From Athalassotoga sp964433875 (GTDB lineage Bacteria > Thermotogota > Thermotogae > Mesoaciditogales > Mesoaciditogaceae): a stretch of 58,505 bases of DNA. Shown here in pieces: positions 24,074 to 32,444 of the stretch. The DNA lies in the NCBI GenBank assembly GCA_964433875.1, contig CAYSSO010000010.1, forward strand, positions 1-58,505. Direction: 5' to 3'. The number at the start of each line of letters is the position of its first letter. The first letter of the stretch is position 1. Below the pieces are notes generated by a model, which saw only the letters and a list, made by a program, of their open reading frames with translations, was not told where the DNA came from and ran no database searches. The translations under genes were made by a program, and so were the position numbers.

Positions 24074-25197
24074 TTCAAATTGTAAATTTTGATCTTTTTG
24101 TTTAAAGTCTTTACATTTATTCCGAGCACCTCGGAGATCTTCTTCTTGTCTTTTTTGTAGAGTTCCATCGCCCTTTTTATTATCGCCATTTCGCCTTCTC
24201 TTATAATTCCTTCCATATATTCTTTCATCTTGGGAATTTCTGAAATTTCTTTTATATCTCTTTTGAGGGTTACCTCCCCTCCAATAAACGCCTTGCAAAA
24301 CTTAAAAAAACTTCTCCAATTTTCCTGCCATTTTTCTTTTTTTAAAGTATCATTTATATTTTCCGAAAAATTCAAAAAGGAATTCTTCGTGTTCTGGGCC
24401 ATCATGGAAACAACGTACCTAAAAATCGTCGGGATATCTTCAGATATTTCCTCAAGAGTTGGGATCTCAACAACGCTAAGGCCCGCCATTTGAATTAAAG
24501 GTTTGGGTATATTTTTTGATTCAACGAAGTGAAACAAAATTCGTGCATTGCATCTTTGATCCCGATCAGTTCCGTAAGGAGAAAAGCGACCGGTAGAAAC
24601 TGCCATTGCCGTTTTGAAAAGCAGTGAAGAAGAGGTTGCATCGCAATTGGTAAGGACCACAAGAGTGTGTTTTAAAAGTTCTGGAAGATGATTCGCGGTG
24701 CCAAAAAGGTTTAGCATAACCTCTTCTTCCTGAATATATTTAAAATCGAATGTATCGTGATCCCCGACGATTTTTGAAAGAATCCATTCTTCAAGCGAGC
24801 CGTCTTTGGCAATCGCTATCGAGACTCTCGATTTCGTTATTTTGGAAAGTTTATCATAGGCATCAGACATCTTTGAACTGAGTTTTATAGGCTCAAAAAG
24901 CAAATCCTGATTTTTCTTAAGCGATTCTATCTCTTTCTCTCTTTGTTCAATCTTTACAAGGATCTCCACAAATAGTCCGACATCTTCTTTAGAAACTTTG
25001 ATTCCATCTATAGAATCTTTGCCGGCATAAAGTATTTTATCTTTATCGACGAATTTCGATGCGATTTCGAAATCGTTTTTATTTTCAACGACAATAAGAT
25101 CCCAAAATTGAGAGTAAATTTCTTCTTCTATTTTGGTATAGGTTTTATGCTCGAATTTCACCTGTGCGTCAAGATCCAATGGGACGAGTATATTCAC
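24070..25197 (-). CDS. Degenerate NtrC-family (sigma-54 activator-like) regulator without Walker A or GAFTGA
   Basis: 375 aa. Order of parts follows a bacterial enhancer-binding protein: N-terminal receiver-like or divergent region, a short coiled coil (ILVKIEQREKEIESLKKNQD), an AAA+-sized domain and a Fis-type helix-turn-helix at the C-terminus (AIIKRAMELYKKDKKKISEV then LGINVKTLNKKIKIYN). In the AAA+ part, positions can be matched (LFGTANHLPELLK for the LFGxxxGAFTGA region; FSPYGTDRDQRCNARILFHF for the RRVG...DVRI(I/L)A region; LSVVEIPTLEEISEDIPTIF for xxIxLPPLRER.EDI). But the Walker A P-loop and GAFTGA are absent, so it should neither hydrolyse ATP nor contact sigma-54. GTG 25197 follows GGAGGAAAT. 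Likely a DNA-binding regulator or assembly factor for the following TPR and mini-AOR genes. Confidence 0.65.
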   Translation of the reverse strand: MNILVPLDLDAQVKFEHKTYTKIEEEIYSQFWDLIVVENKNDFEIASKFVDKDKILYAGKDSIDGIKVSKEDVGLFVEILVKIEQREKEIESLKKNQDLLFEPIKLSSKMSDAYDKLSKITKSRVSIAIAKDGSLEEWILSKIVGDHDTFDFKYIQEEEVMLNLFGTANHLPELLKHTLVVLTNCDATSSSLLFKTAMAVSTGRFSPYGTDRDQRCNARILFHFVESKNIPKPLIQMAGLSVVEIPTLEEISEDIPTIFRYVVSMMAQNTKNSFLNFSENINDTLKKEKWQENWRSFFKFCKAFIGGEVTLKRDIKEISEIPKMKEYMEGIIREGEMAIIKRAMELYKKDKKKISEVLGINVKTLNKKIKIYNLK

Positions 25198-25207
25198 ATT
25201 TCCTCCG

Positions 25208-26149
25208 TCAATCAGGAATTACAAAGGTCCCCGCTGTGCCTCTCATCGCCTCGGAGGACTTTTCAAGAGATGTTATGATACACTGACGACCTGTTGCCTC
25301 AACGAAAGCGATGGCCGCTTCTATCTTCGGCCCCATAGAACCAGAAGGGAATTGGTTTTGTGCAAGATATTTTTTGGCCTCAGATACCTTTAATTCTTTG
25401 AGTACCTTTTGATCGGGCCTACCGTAATTAAGATAAACTTCATCAACACCGGTCAAAATCATGAAAATATCTACATTGAGAATTCTTGCAAGTAATGAAG
25501 ATGCCCTGTCTTTATCTATAACGGCCTCAATTCCATGGACCGATCCATCTTTTTCTTTCAAGACCGGTACCCCTCCGCCTCCAACGGCGACCGTTAAAAC
25601 TCCTTTTTCCATCAAATCTTTTATAAGATCCTTCTCTATTATATCGAGAGGTTCCGGAGACGGAACAACACGCCTGTAACCCCTCCCGGCATCTTCTTTC
25701 ATCTTCCATCCCTTTTCTCTCGCGAGTTTTTCGGCTTCTTGTGCGCTGTAAAATGGGCCGACCGGTTTTGTCGGATTTTGAAATGCCTTATCCTCTGGAT
25801 CGACTACGACTTGGGTGACTATTGCCGCACATTGCCTGTGCTTTTTGTGAACAAGCAACTGGTTTTCCATAGATTCGACTATGAGGTAACCAAGCATGCC
25901 TTGAGTATACGCATCGTTAAGATCCAAAGGAAGCGGTGGAATAAGTTCTTTTGCCTTATCCTGCTGAACCATCAGATTTCCCACCTGAGGTCCATTTCCA
26001 TGCGTTATCACGATATTTAGATCGTCCAACATGTCCACAAGGTACTTGGCCGTCACGTTGAGATTCTTTCTCATGATCTCGGCCGTTGGTGGTTCTTTGG
26101 GTCCCTGAATCGCGTTTCCGCCTACCGCTATAACGGCACTTTTTTTCAT
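25208..26149 (-). CDS. arcC: Carbamate kinase
   Basis: Interconverts carbamoyl phosphate + ADP and carbamate + ATP; normally the ATP-yielding last step of arginine, agmatine or purine-derived ureide fermentation. 313 aa. AVIAVGGNAIQGPKEPPTAE, VITHGNGPQVGNLM, VVPSPEPLDIIEKDLIKDL, TVAVGGGGVPVLKE and the C-terminal FPSGSMGPKIEAAIAFVEAT match the amino-acid kinase/carbamate kinase pattern throughout. ATG 26149 has AAGGAGG at 6-base spacing; the ATG at 26155 abuts the SD. No ornithine carbamoyltransferase or arginine deiminase gene is adjacent; the neighbours are phosphotransbutyrylase (11-base gap) and the NtrC-like gene. Confidence 0.93.
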   Translation of the reverse strand: MKKSAVIAVGGNAIQGPKEPPTAEIMRKNLNVTAKYLVDMLDDLNIVITHGNGPQVGNLMVQQDKAKELIPPLPLDLNDAYTQGMLGYLIVESMENQLLVHKKHRQCAAIVTQVVVDPEDKAFQNPTKPVGPFYSAQEAEKLAREKGWKMKEDAGRGYRRVVPSPEPLDIIEKDLIKDLMEKGVLTVAVGGGGVPVLKEKDGSVHGIEAVIDKDRASSLLARILNVDIFMILTGVDEVYLNYGRPDQKVLKELKVSEAKKYLAQNQFPSGSMGPKIEAAIAFVEATGRQCIITSLEKSSEAMRGTAGTFVIPD

Positions 26150-26160
26150 ACTCATCCTCC

Positions 26161-27042
26161 TTATTCGAGTGCTCCCAGAGATATAGATGCAAGTTTAGCC
26201 ATTGCTTTATCGGCCCTCGATACGACGATTATCGGGGCTTTTGCACCAAGAATTATACCACCTATCGTGTAATGGGCACAGTAATCCATACTCTTTCCAA
26301 TGAAATTGCCGGAGTTTATTTCCGGGACGATCAATATATCTGCATGACCGGCGACGTCACCATCTACCCCTTTTATCTTTGCGGCCCTTTCATCTATGGC
26401 ATTATCAAAACCGAGAGGTCCATCTATTACACATCCTTCTATTTGCTTTCTCTTTCCCATAGCCGCGAGTGTGGCTGCCTCAATAGTTTCAGGTATTTCG
26501 GGATTTACAACTTCAACGGCCGCTATACATGCAACCTTCGGAACTGGCACTCCGAGTTTTTTGAAAAATGAGACGGCATTTTTTATGATCTGAATCTTTT
26601 GATCTAAAGTTGGCCTTATTATCATTCCACCGTCTGTTATTCCTATGAACCTCCCGTAATCTTTTGCCTCGACGACTGTAAGGTGGCTTAAAAGAGAGCC
26701 GCTTCTTAGACCCCATTCGGGATTCAAAACGGCCTTCAGAAGATCGCTTGTCTTAACGAGACCCTTCATGAGTACATCGCCCTTTCCAGATGAAACGATC
26801 TTGACTCCTGTCTCGCAAGACTTATGTGGATCTGAATCGATTATTTCAAATTTATCCCTTATTCCAAGAGATTCAAGATTTTCCCTTGTAACCTTTCCAT
26901 CTCCGACAAGGATCCCATCCACAAATCCACGATCAACCGCTTCGTTGAGGGCGATTATCGATTCTTTGTCTTCAGAACCAACAAGCACGACACGTTTTTT
27001 TCTTCCTTTCACCGCCTCAAAGACTTCCTCAAAAGTTTTCAT
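26161..27042 (-). CDS. ptb: Phosphate butyryltransferase-type acyl phosphotransferase
   Basis: Transfers an acyl group between CoA and phosphate. 293 aa, the size of Ptb and of the catalytic part of Pta. GDVLMKGLVKTSDLLKAVL, SHLTVVEAKDYGRFIGITD and GGMIIRPTLDQKIQIIKNAV are characteristic of Ptb, as is the C-terminal LIVPEINSGNFIGKSMDYCA. No butyrate kinase gene lies beside it; instead carbamate kinase follows 11 bases downstream, another enzyme handling an acyl-type phosphate. Start ATG 27042 with GGAGGAAGGAT. Pta activity on acetyl-CoA is possible. Confidence 0.85.
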   Translation of the reverse strand: MKTFEEVFEAVKGRKKRVVLVGSEDKESIIALNEAVDRGFVDGILVGDGKVTRENLESLGIRDKFEIIDSDPHKSCETGVKIVSSGKGDVLMKGLVKTSDLLKAVLNPEWGLRSGSLLSHLTVVEAKDYGRFIGITDGGMIIRPTLDQKIQIIKNAVSFFKKLGVPVPKVACIAAVEVVNPEIPETIEAATLAAMGKRKQIEGCVIDGPLGFDNAIDERAAKIKGVDGDVAGHADILIVPEINSGNFIGKSMDYCAHYTIGGIILGAKAPIIVVSRADKAMAKLASISLGALE

Positions 27043-27057
27043 ATCCTTCCTCCATCT

Positions 27058-28219
27058 TTAGCATAAATTCAAAAGATCTTCGAATTTTTCTCTCTTTCTT
27101 ATAAGAATAAATCTCTCTCCGTCAAAGGCTACTTCGGCAGGTCTTAGAGAGAGGTTATAATTTGACGCCATCGAGTATCCGTAAGATCCGACATCGTGTA
27201 TGACCGCAAGATCTCCACATCTTGGGATCTTTATTTTTCTCGATCTCGCAAAGATATCACCGCTCTCGCAGATCCTTCCTACTATGTCTGCCGTCATCTC
27301 CTCGCCATCTCTTAAAATCTCTATCTCATGGTACGCATCGTAAAGCGCCGGTCTTATAAGATCGGCCATAGAGGCATCGAGTATCACGAAATTTTTGTAA
27401 GAATTCCTCTTTACCTCTGTTACCTTTGAGACGAGATAACCTGCCGCTCCCGTTATGAACCTTCCAAGTTCAAAGTAGATCGGAAGGTTAAAACTCGACA
27501 ACAATGGCACGATCTTTTTTCTGTATCCATCAAGGTCTATCTCGGTACCGTCCTTTTTGTAGTCTATTCCCCACCCCCCGCCTACATTCAAAAATTCGAG
27601 TTTCAACCCCGATCTTACGAATTTCTCTATAGACGAGAAGGCCTCTGCGAATGGATCTATCTTTGTTATTNNNNNNNNNNATATGGCAATGAAGACCTAC
27701 TAACTTTAAATTGAGCGGTAAGGTTTTGATGACTTCGCTTGCTGTCTCAAAATCCATTCCAAATTTATTCTCCCTCAGGCCCGTTGATATATGAGGATGG
27801 GTCTTTGGATCGACGTTTGGGTTTATTCTCAAGGCGATTTTTGCGCTTTTATTTCCAAATTTGGCGATCTCTTCTTTTGAATCGACATTTATGCACAAAG
27901 GATTTTGAGCAATGTAAAACTCGAGATCCTCTAAACTTTTGCCATTGCCATTGACGACTATCTCTTCAGGCCTAAATCCGGCAAAGAGGGCCATTTTATA
28001 TTCATTGATCGAGACCACATCGGCGCCGATGCCGTAAGAATGGATGAACTTCAAAAGGTAAGGATTTGAATTTGCCTTCATTGCAAAGAAGACCTTAAAA
28101 TCAAGTCCCCTTAACGTATCTTGGACTGTCTTTATTCTTTTTTCTATTTCACCAAGATCGTATAGATAAAGCGGCGTGCCGTATTCACGGGCAGCCCGGA
28201 AAAAAATATCTCTATTCAT
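27058..28219 (-). CDS. lysA: Diaminopimelate decarboxylase, interrupted by an assembly gap
   Basis: Last step of lysine biosynthesis (meso-DAP to L-Lys + CO2, PLP-dependent). N-terminal part: YGTPLYLYDLGEIEKRI, FFAMKANSNPYLLK (PLP Lys in the AMKAN motif), GADVVSINEYKMAL, then VGLHCH just before the N run. After the gap the frame with ITKIDPFAEAFSS, LEFLNVGGGWGIDY and the C-terminal GRICESGDIFARSRKI and DVGSYGYSMASNYN continues to the stop. With the 10 N counted literally the two halves are out of frame; removing one base restores a single gene of 386 aa, the usual length. I therefore treat it as an intact gene with a mis-sized gap. GTGG...ATG start at 28219 overlaps rdgB by 4 bases. Confidence 0.9.
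27671..27680. other. Assembly gap (10 N) inside lysA
   Basis: Ten undetermined bases. The flanking coding frames fit only if the true gap is 9 bases (or 9 plus a multiple of 3): the missing residues would be the third base of Ile, Gly, Ser and the first two bases of Gln in the family motif HCHIGSQI. Confidence 0.95.
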
Positions 28220-28779
28220 ATCTTCTCCCTCTCGTGAAGAAAGGCCGATAATCTTCTGAAAGCCTTTGATCTGTGGCTTACCAAATCTTTCTGATAAGAT
28301 GGCATCTCACCGAATGTTTTGTCAAAACCTTCGGGAATGAAGATTGGATCATATCCAAACCCTCCATCGCCAAGGATTGAAAAGGCTATACTTCCCTCGA
28401 CAACGCCCTTGAAAATGTGCGGTGCACCATCGTAATAGACGGCAACACAGACAAATCTCGCTCCTCTTTTCTCTGCAGGTATGTCTTTCATCATCTCGAG
28501 AATCTTGGAATTTTTAGCGAAATAATCCGCCCCTTCCATGAACCTCGCTGAATGCACGCCCGGAAAATTATCAAGTGCGTATATCTCAAGTCCAGAATCG
28601 TCTGCCACCGCCGGACCGTAAAGTTCGTAAGCCGCCTTAGCCTTTTTCAAGGCATTTTCTTCAAATGTTTTTCCATCCTCTTCTATCTTCAAGTTCTTTG
28701 GTATCCACTCAATATCATCGATGATACGGGATATTTCCTTTATTTTATTTGGATTTGAAGTCGAAAGTATTATCTTCAA
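28216..28779 (-). CDS. rdgB: XTP/dITP diphosphatase (RdgB/HAM1 family)
   Basis: House-cleaning enzyme that hydrolyses non-canonical purine NTPs (ITP, XTP) to monophosphates. 187 aa. STSNPNKIKEI at the N-terminus, EDGKTFEENALKKAKAA, VADDSGLEI (metal-binding), FPGVHSARF, GDGGFGYDPIFIPEG and a C-terminal SHRSKAFRRL are the full set of family motifs. Start is TTG 28779, overlapping the TGA of the lonB-like gene; SD is weak, so translation likely depends on coupling. Confidence 0.93.
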   Translation of the reverse strand: MKIILSTSNPNKIKEISRIIDDIEWIPKNLKIEEDGKTFEENALKKAKAAYELYGPAVADDSGLEIYALDNFPGVHSARFMEGADYFAKNSKILEMMKDIPAEKRGARFVCVAVYYDGAPHIFKGVVEGSIAFSILGDGGFGYDPIFIPEGFDKTFGEMPSYQKDLVSHRSKAFRRLSAFLHEREKI

Positions 28780-31196
28780 CCGTCATCTTCCCCATCAATG
28801 GATTCAGAACGATCTACTGTCTTTCCGGATCTTTGCTTTTTTGACTTCTTTTTTCTGGAAGGCTTTCTTTCTTCCATCTTTGAGATTCTCTCTATCTCTC
28901 TGATGACAAGATAGTTAACGCTGTCCTTTTCGTAGTTCATCCTCTTGTCCAATTTTCCGGCCTTCTTGCCCATAGCAATCTCTATGGCCTCATCGACATT
29001 TGTGACCGTCCATATATGAAACTTTCCTTCTTTAATTGCTTCGATGACCTCAGAATCGAGCACAAGATCGTTGACATTTTGGGTCGGAATTATCACTCCT
29101 TGATCTCCAGTAAGTCCTTTTTCTTTGCAAACCCTGAAAAATCCTTCTATTTTGTAAGGAACGCCTCCGACCGGCTGAACCTCTCCATTTTGGTTTATAG
29201 ATCCCGTTACGGCCAAAGATTGTTTTATTGGAACCTTTGAGATGGCCGAAATGATCGCGAGAGTCTCTGCGACGGACGCGCTATCTCCTTCTATTGTAGA
29301 GTAGGTCTGCTCGAAACTCACCGTTGCGGCAAAGGAAAGCGGATGCTTTGTCGTGTATTTCGAACTTAAATAATTAGAAATTATGAGAACTGCCTTTGTA
29401 AAGATCTTTCCCGACATATTTGACTCCCTTTGTATGTCTATGACTCCGGTATCGCTCAAATGTGTCTTCGCGGTTATCCTTACAGGCATTCCGAAAGGAT
29501 AATCGCCGCCTTCTATAACGGTAAGACCATTTATCTGGCCCACCTTTTCTCCGAAGGTGTCTATCATTATTTCGTTATTTTTAAAATACTCTAACATCTT
29601 ATCGGCTTCGAGTGAAAGCCTTCTTCTTATAGATTCAAGAGTCCGGATAACACTTTCAGCGTCTATCATATGCTTACCAAGATTTCTTGCCGTCTGATCG
29701 CTTTCGACAAGCAAAGATATTATCTTGTTCGCCTGAGTCGAGACCTTCGTCTTTTTTTCGACAAGTCTCATTCCGTACTTTATTATCTCTTTTATTCCGC
29801 TCTGATCGACATGAAGCAAATTTCTACTCTCGATGACAGACTTCAAAAGTTGAAGGTAGTAATCAACGCCATTTTTTGAAAGGTCGAGTTCCCAATCAAA
29901 GGGCGCTTTTATTTTGAAAAATTTTCTGAAATCGGCATCGTACATGTAAAGCAGATCGTATATCCAGGGTTCACCAACCATTATTATCTTTACGTTTGCC
30001 GGTATTGGCTGCGGATTTAAGGTTACCGTTATCCCATATCCAAGGTATTCCTGGATATTTTCTATCTTAAGCATTCCGCTATTTATAAGTCTTTTCGTGG
30101 CATCCCACGACAATTCAGACCTGAAAAGGTCCTCGGCATTCAATATCATAAAGCCGCCATTGGCCCTGTGGAAGGCGCCAGGCCTTATGAACTTGAAATC
30201 GGTCTGAAGAGTCCCCATTGTGGCGTAATATTCAACCTTTCCAAACAAATTCGCGTAGGTCGGATTCAATTCCTCTACAATCGGCGCGCCTTTGGTGGCA
30301 GAATTGTCTATAACGATATTCACGTCATACCTCGACATGAATTTTTCTTTGTCCTGATCGCTTCTTAGAAGATCGAGATTTTCAAGGATATCATTTTTTA
30401 CGGATTTTAAAAATTCAATCGCCTTTTCGTTGTCTGCGAATTGTTCGCCTATCTCTTCGAAAATTGGATCGATCGCGAATTTGGCTATCTCTTCGTCAAG
30501 TTTGTCTATCTTATCTTTGAACTCATTGTCTAAAAGCCTTGACTTGTGAAGAGTACCATCTATGAGTTTTTTCAATTTTATGATATTCTCTTCGTAAAAC
30601 TTTTTCTGATCCGCAGTCAGGCTCTCAAACTCTTCCTGGCTCAAAGGCTTGCCATTGGCAATAGGTATTGTCATAATACCTGTTGGGCCAACCTGAACTG
30701 AGAATCCAAGTTCTATGGATTTTTTATTCAAATTATCCCAAAGTTCTTTTCGTTTGGAAGCGTACCTGCTCTCTATCTCGCTTTTCTTTTTCGAATAATC
30801 ATTGCTGTCAAATGCCCTCTTTAGTGCTTCTAAGATTTCTTTTTTCATCTTCGTCATCGAACTTTTGAATCTTTGAGCCTCGCCGGGATTGAAAGAAAGC
30901 GCTATCGGCGCAAATGGATTTGAAAAGTTGTAAACATAAACCCAGTCCTTTGGAACCGGCATTTGAGAAACGATTTGATTTAAAAATTCACGGATAAAGG
31001 TATGACGTCCGCTACCTGTCGGTCCGGAAACAAAGATGTTGTAATTTTTGTTGTCCAAATTTATGGCATTCTTTAAAGATTCATAGGCTCTTATCTGGTG
31101 ATCGAATTTTGCTTCTATCTCAACTTCTTTGGTTGACTTCGGCAGTTTAAAATTGGAAAAATTTATTTCTATCTCGTCGGCTTTAAGTTCTTCCAC
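28776..31196 (-). CDS. LonB-like ATP-dependent protease (AAA_32 / Lon C-terminal type)
   Basis: 806 aa. ATPase part with Walker A FVSGPTGSGRHTFIREF, a long helical insertion (about residues 120-280, with many Lys/Glu), then the AAA core including FKFIRPGAFHRANGGFMILN (Walker B-like region) and LSWDATKRLINSG. The C-terminal protease domain has the Lon Ser-Lys dyad: EGDSASVAETLAIISAISK and GGVPYKIEGFFRVCKEKG. This matches the bacterial PF13654 Lon-like family rather than classical LonA (no N-terminal LAN domain). A basic C-terminal tail (RKPSRKKKSKKQRSGK) is notable. GTG 31196 follows AAGGAGG; the frame extension to 31226 is rejected. The P-loop has Arg instead of the usual Lys (GSGRHT), so nucleotide handling may differ. 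Confidence 0.85.
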   Translation of the reverse strand: MEELKADEIEINFSNFKLPKSTKEVEIEAKFDHQIRAYESLKNAINLDNKNYNIFVSGPTGSGRHTFIREFLNQIVSQMPVPKDWVYVYNFSNPFAPIALSFNPGEAQRFKSSMTKMKKEILEALKRAFDSNDYSKKKSEIESRYASKRKELWDNLNKKSIELGFSVQVGPTGIMTIPIANGKPLSQEEFESLTADQKKFYEENIIKLKKLIDGTLHKSRLLDNEFKDKIDKLDEEIAKFAIDPIFEEIGEQFADNEKAIEFLKSVKNDILENLDLLRSDQDKEKFMSRYDVNIVIDNSATKGAPIVEELNPTYANLFGKVEYYATMGTLQTDFKFIRPGAFHRANGGFMILNAEDLFRSELSWDATKRLINSGMLKIENIQEYLGYGITVTLNPQPIPANVKIIMVGEPWIYDLLYMYDADFRKFFKIKAPFDWELDLSKNGVDYYLQLLKSVIESRNLLHVDQSGIKEIIKYGMRLVEKKTKVSTQANKIISLLVESDQTARNLGKHMIDAESVIRTLESIRRRLSLEADKMLEYFKNNEIMIDTFGEKVGQINGLTVIEGGDYPFGMPVRITAKTHLSDTGVIDIQRESNMSGKIFTKAVLIISNYLSSKYTTKHPLSFAATVSFEQTYSTIEGDSASVAETLAIISAISKVPIKQSLAVTGSINQNGEVQPVGGVPYKIEGFFRVCKEKGLTGDQGVIIPTQNVNDLVLDSEVIEAIKEGKFHIWTVTNVDEAIEIAMGKKAGKLDKRMNYEKDSVNYLVIREIERISKMEERKPSRKKKSKKQRSGKTVDRSESIDGEDDG

Positions 31197-31237
31197 GTCA
31201 TCGCCTCCTTGAAAAAAGTTTATCATAAAACTATCTG

Positions 31238-31262
31238 AAAAAAAATAGCCGGTTACCCGGCT
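31238..31262 (-). terminator. Intrinsic terminator of the tRNA-Gln transcript
   Basis: On the minus strand AGCCGG-GTAA-CCGGCT forms a 6-bp GC-rich stem followed by A and a run of eight T. It stands directly after the encoded CCA of tRNA-Gln and before the lonB-like gene. Readthrough could still feed the downstream operon, for which only a weak TATGAT -10 is visible near 31219-31224. Confidence 0.85.
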
Positions 31263-31264
31263 TT

Positions 31265-31338
31265 TGGTTGGGAGAGGAGGATTCGAACCTCCACCGGCGG
31301 ATCCAGAGTCCGCAGTCCTACCGTTAGACGATCTCCCA
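31265..31338 (-). tRNA. tRNA-Gln (anticodon CTG)
   Basis: 74-base cloverleaf on the minus strand: acceptor TGGGAGA / TCTCCCA, D-arm with CTAACGGTAG, anticodon stem GCGGA / TCCGC with loop CTCTGGA (anticodon CTG), T-arm GGAGG-TTCGAAT-CCTCC, discriminator A and an encoded 3' CCA. Confidence 0.95.
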
Positions 31339-31353
31339 GTGCAACACGAAAAT

Positions 31354-31382
31354 ATTCTATCACAGATTTAAGAACATTTCAA
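31354..31382 (-). promoter_or_regulatory. Promoter of tRNA-Gln
   Basis: Minus strand TTGAAA (31382-31377), 17-base spacer, TAGAAT (31359-31354). Transcription would start about 8-10 bases upstream of the tRNA 5' end at 31338. Confidence 0.75.
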
Positions 31383-31474
31383 GGGCAGAGTGCACACAAT
31401 AATATGATGGCCTGCGCAGCAGCACGAGGGCCAGACATCGAGTGGGGCAACGATGATTCGTGATGAAATCGTGA

Positions 31475-31480
31475 TATAAT
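31475..31480 (+). promoter_or_regulatory. Extended -10 promoter of the galE-led operon
   Basis: TATAAT at 31475-31480 preceded by TG one base upstream; no convincing -35. Located 30 bases before the galE ATG. It is the only clear promoter for the 20-kb plus-strand run that ends at 51416. Confidence 0.6.
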
Positions 31481-31510
31481 TTTTTTGAGAAAAATCGCGG
31501 AGGTAAAATC

Positions 31511-32443
31511 ATGTCTGAAAAGATTTTGGTCACAGGCGGAGCGGGTTTTATAGGATCAAATATCGTCGATGAATTGATAAAGATGGGACATTCCGTCACA
31601 GTCGTTGACGATCTCTCAAGTGGTACAATGGAAAATATATCTAAAAGTGTGAAATTTTATCAGTGCGATATTCGAGATCGCCAATCTCTTGAAAATATCT
31701 TCAAGAATGAACATCCAGAATACGTCATTCACACGGCTGCCCAAATATCGGTCTCGAAATCGGTAAGAGAGCCGCTTTACGATGCTCAGGTTAACATCAT
31801 AGGGATCATAAACTTGCTCGATTTATCGGTGAAATATCAGATAAGGAAGTTCGTGTTTTCTTCCTCTGGCGGTGTAATGTACGGGGAAAATCCAAAGATC
31901 TACCCAACTCCAGAAAGTGTATGTCCAGACCCTATCTCTCCTTATGGAATAGCCAAACTCGCGTCTGAGAAATATTTGAAGTTTTATTCAAAAGAATTTG
32001 GACTGAGATTCACATCTCTAAGATACGGCAATGTCTACGGGCCGAGGCAGAATCCCGATGGAGAGGCTGGAGTAATAGCGATATTTGCGAAGAAAATGCT
32101 TAAAAGCGAGCAAGTCAAAATAAATGGCGATGGTGAATATGTAAGAGATTACGTGTATGTAAAGGACGTTGTCGATGCCAATTTAAAATCTTTGAATTTC
32201 GGTGATGGAGAGGTTTTAAACATAGGAACCGGAACGGGCAAAAGCGTTAACGATGTCTTTAAAGCGCTCAAAGAAAGAACAGGTTACAGGCTCGATCCCG
32301 TTTACGGTCCACCGAGACCCGGGGATTTGAGAAAGAGCATTTTAGACAACGCGAGGGCGAAGGAGATTCTCAAGTGGGAACCGATGTATGACTTTGAAAG
32401 AGGTATTTCCGAGACCGTCTCTTACTTTGAAGGAAGGAAGTAA
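31511..32443 (+). CDS. galE: NAD-dependent UDP-glucose 4-epimerase-like protein
   Basis: 310-aa extended short-chain dehydrogenase. NAD-binding ILVTGGAGFIGSNIVDEL, DDLSSG after beta-2, catalytic SSGGVMYGE...SPYGIAKLASEKYL (Tyr-x-x-x-Lys) and the C-terminal RYGNVYGPRQ, VRDYVYVKDV motifs are typical of UDP-hexose 4-epimerases and relatives. Likely supplies UDP-galactose or a related sugar for envelope polysaccharide. ATG 31511 has GGAGGTAAAATC. The exact substrate (Glc, GlcNAc or uronic acid) cannot be told. The stop codon is two bases before the rarA TTG. Confidence 0.85.
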   Translation: MSEKILVTGGAGFIGSNIVDELIKMGHSVTVVDDLSSGTMENISKSVKFYQCDIRDRQSLENIFKNEHPEYVIHTAAQISVSKSVREPLYDAQVNIIGIINLLDLSVKYQIRKFVFSSSGGVMYGENPKIYPTPESVCPDPISPYGIAKLASEKYLKFYSKEFGLRFTSLRYGNVYGPRQNPDGEAGVIAIFAKKMLKSEQVKINGDGEYVRDYVYVKDVVDANLKSLNFGDGEVLNIGTGTGKSVNDVFKALKERTGYRLDPVYGPPRPGDLRKSILDNARAKEILKWEPMYDFERGISETVSYFEGRK

Positions 32444-32444
32444 T

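Noticed and set aside
24074..24298. N-terminal extension of the TPR gene
   Set aside because: Overlaps the HTH-encoding end of the upstream gene in another frame; low-complexity Arg/Lys/Asn; ATG 24073 with ATGA overlap is the better start.
27058..28219. lysA as a frameshifted pseudogene
   Set aside because: The shift occurs exactly at the 10-N placeholder; a 9-base gap restores frame and the expected HCHIGSQI motif.
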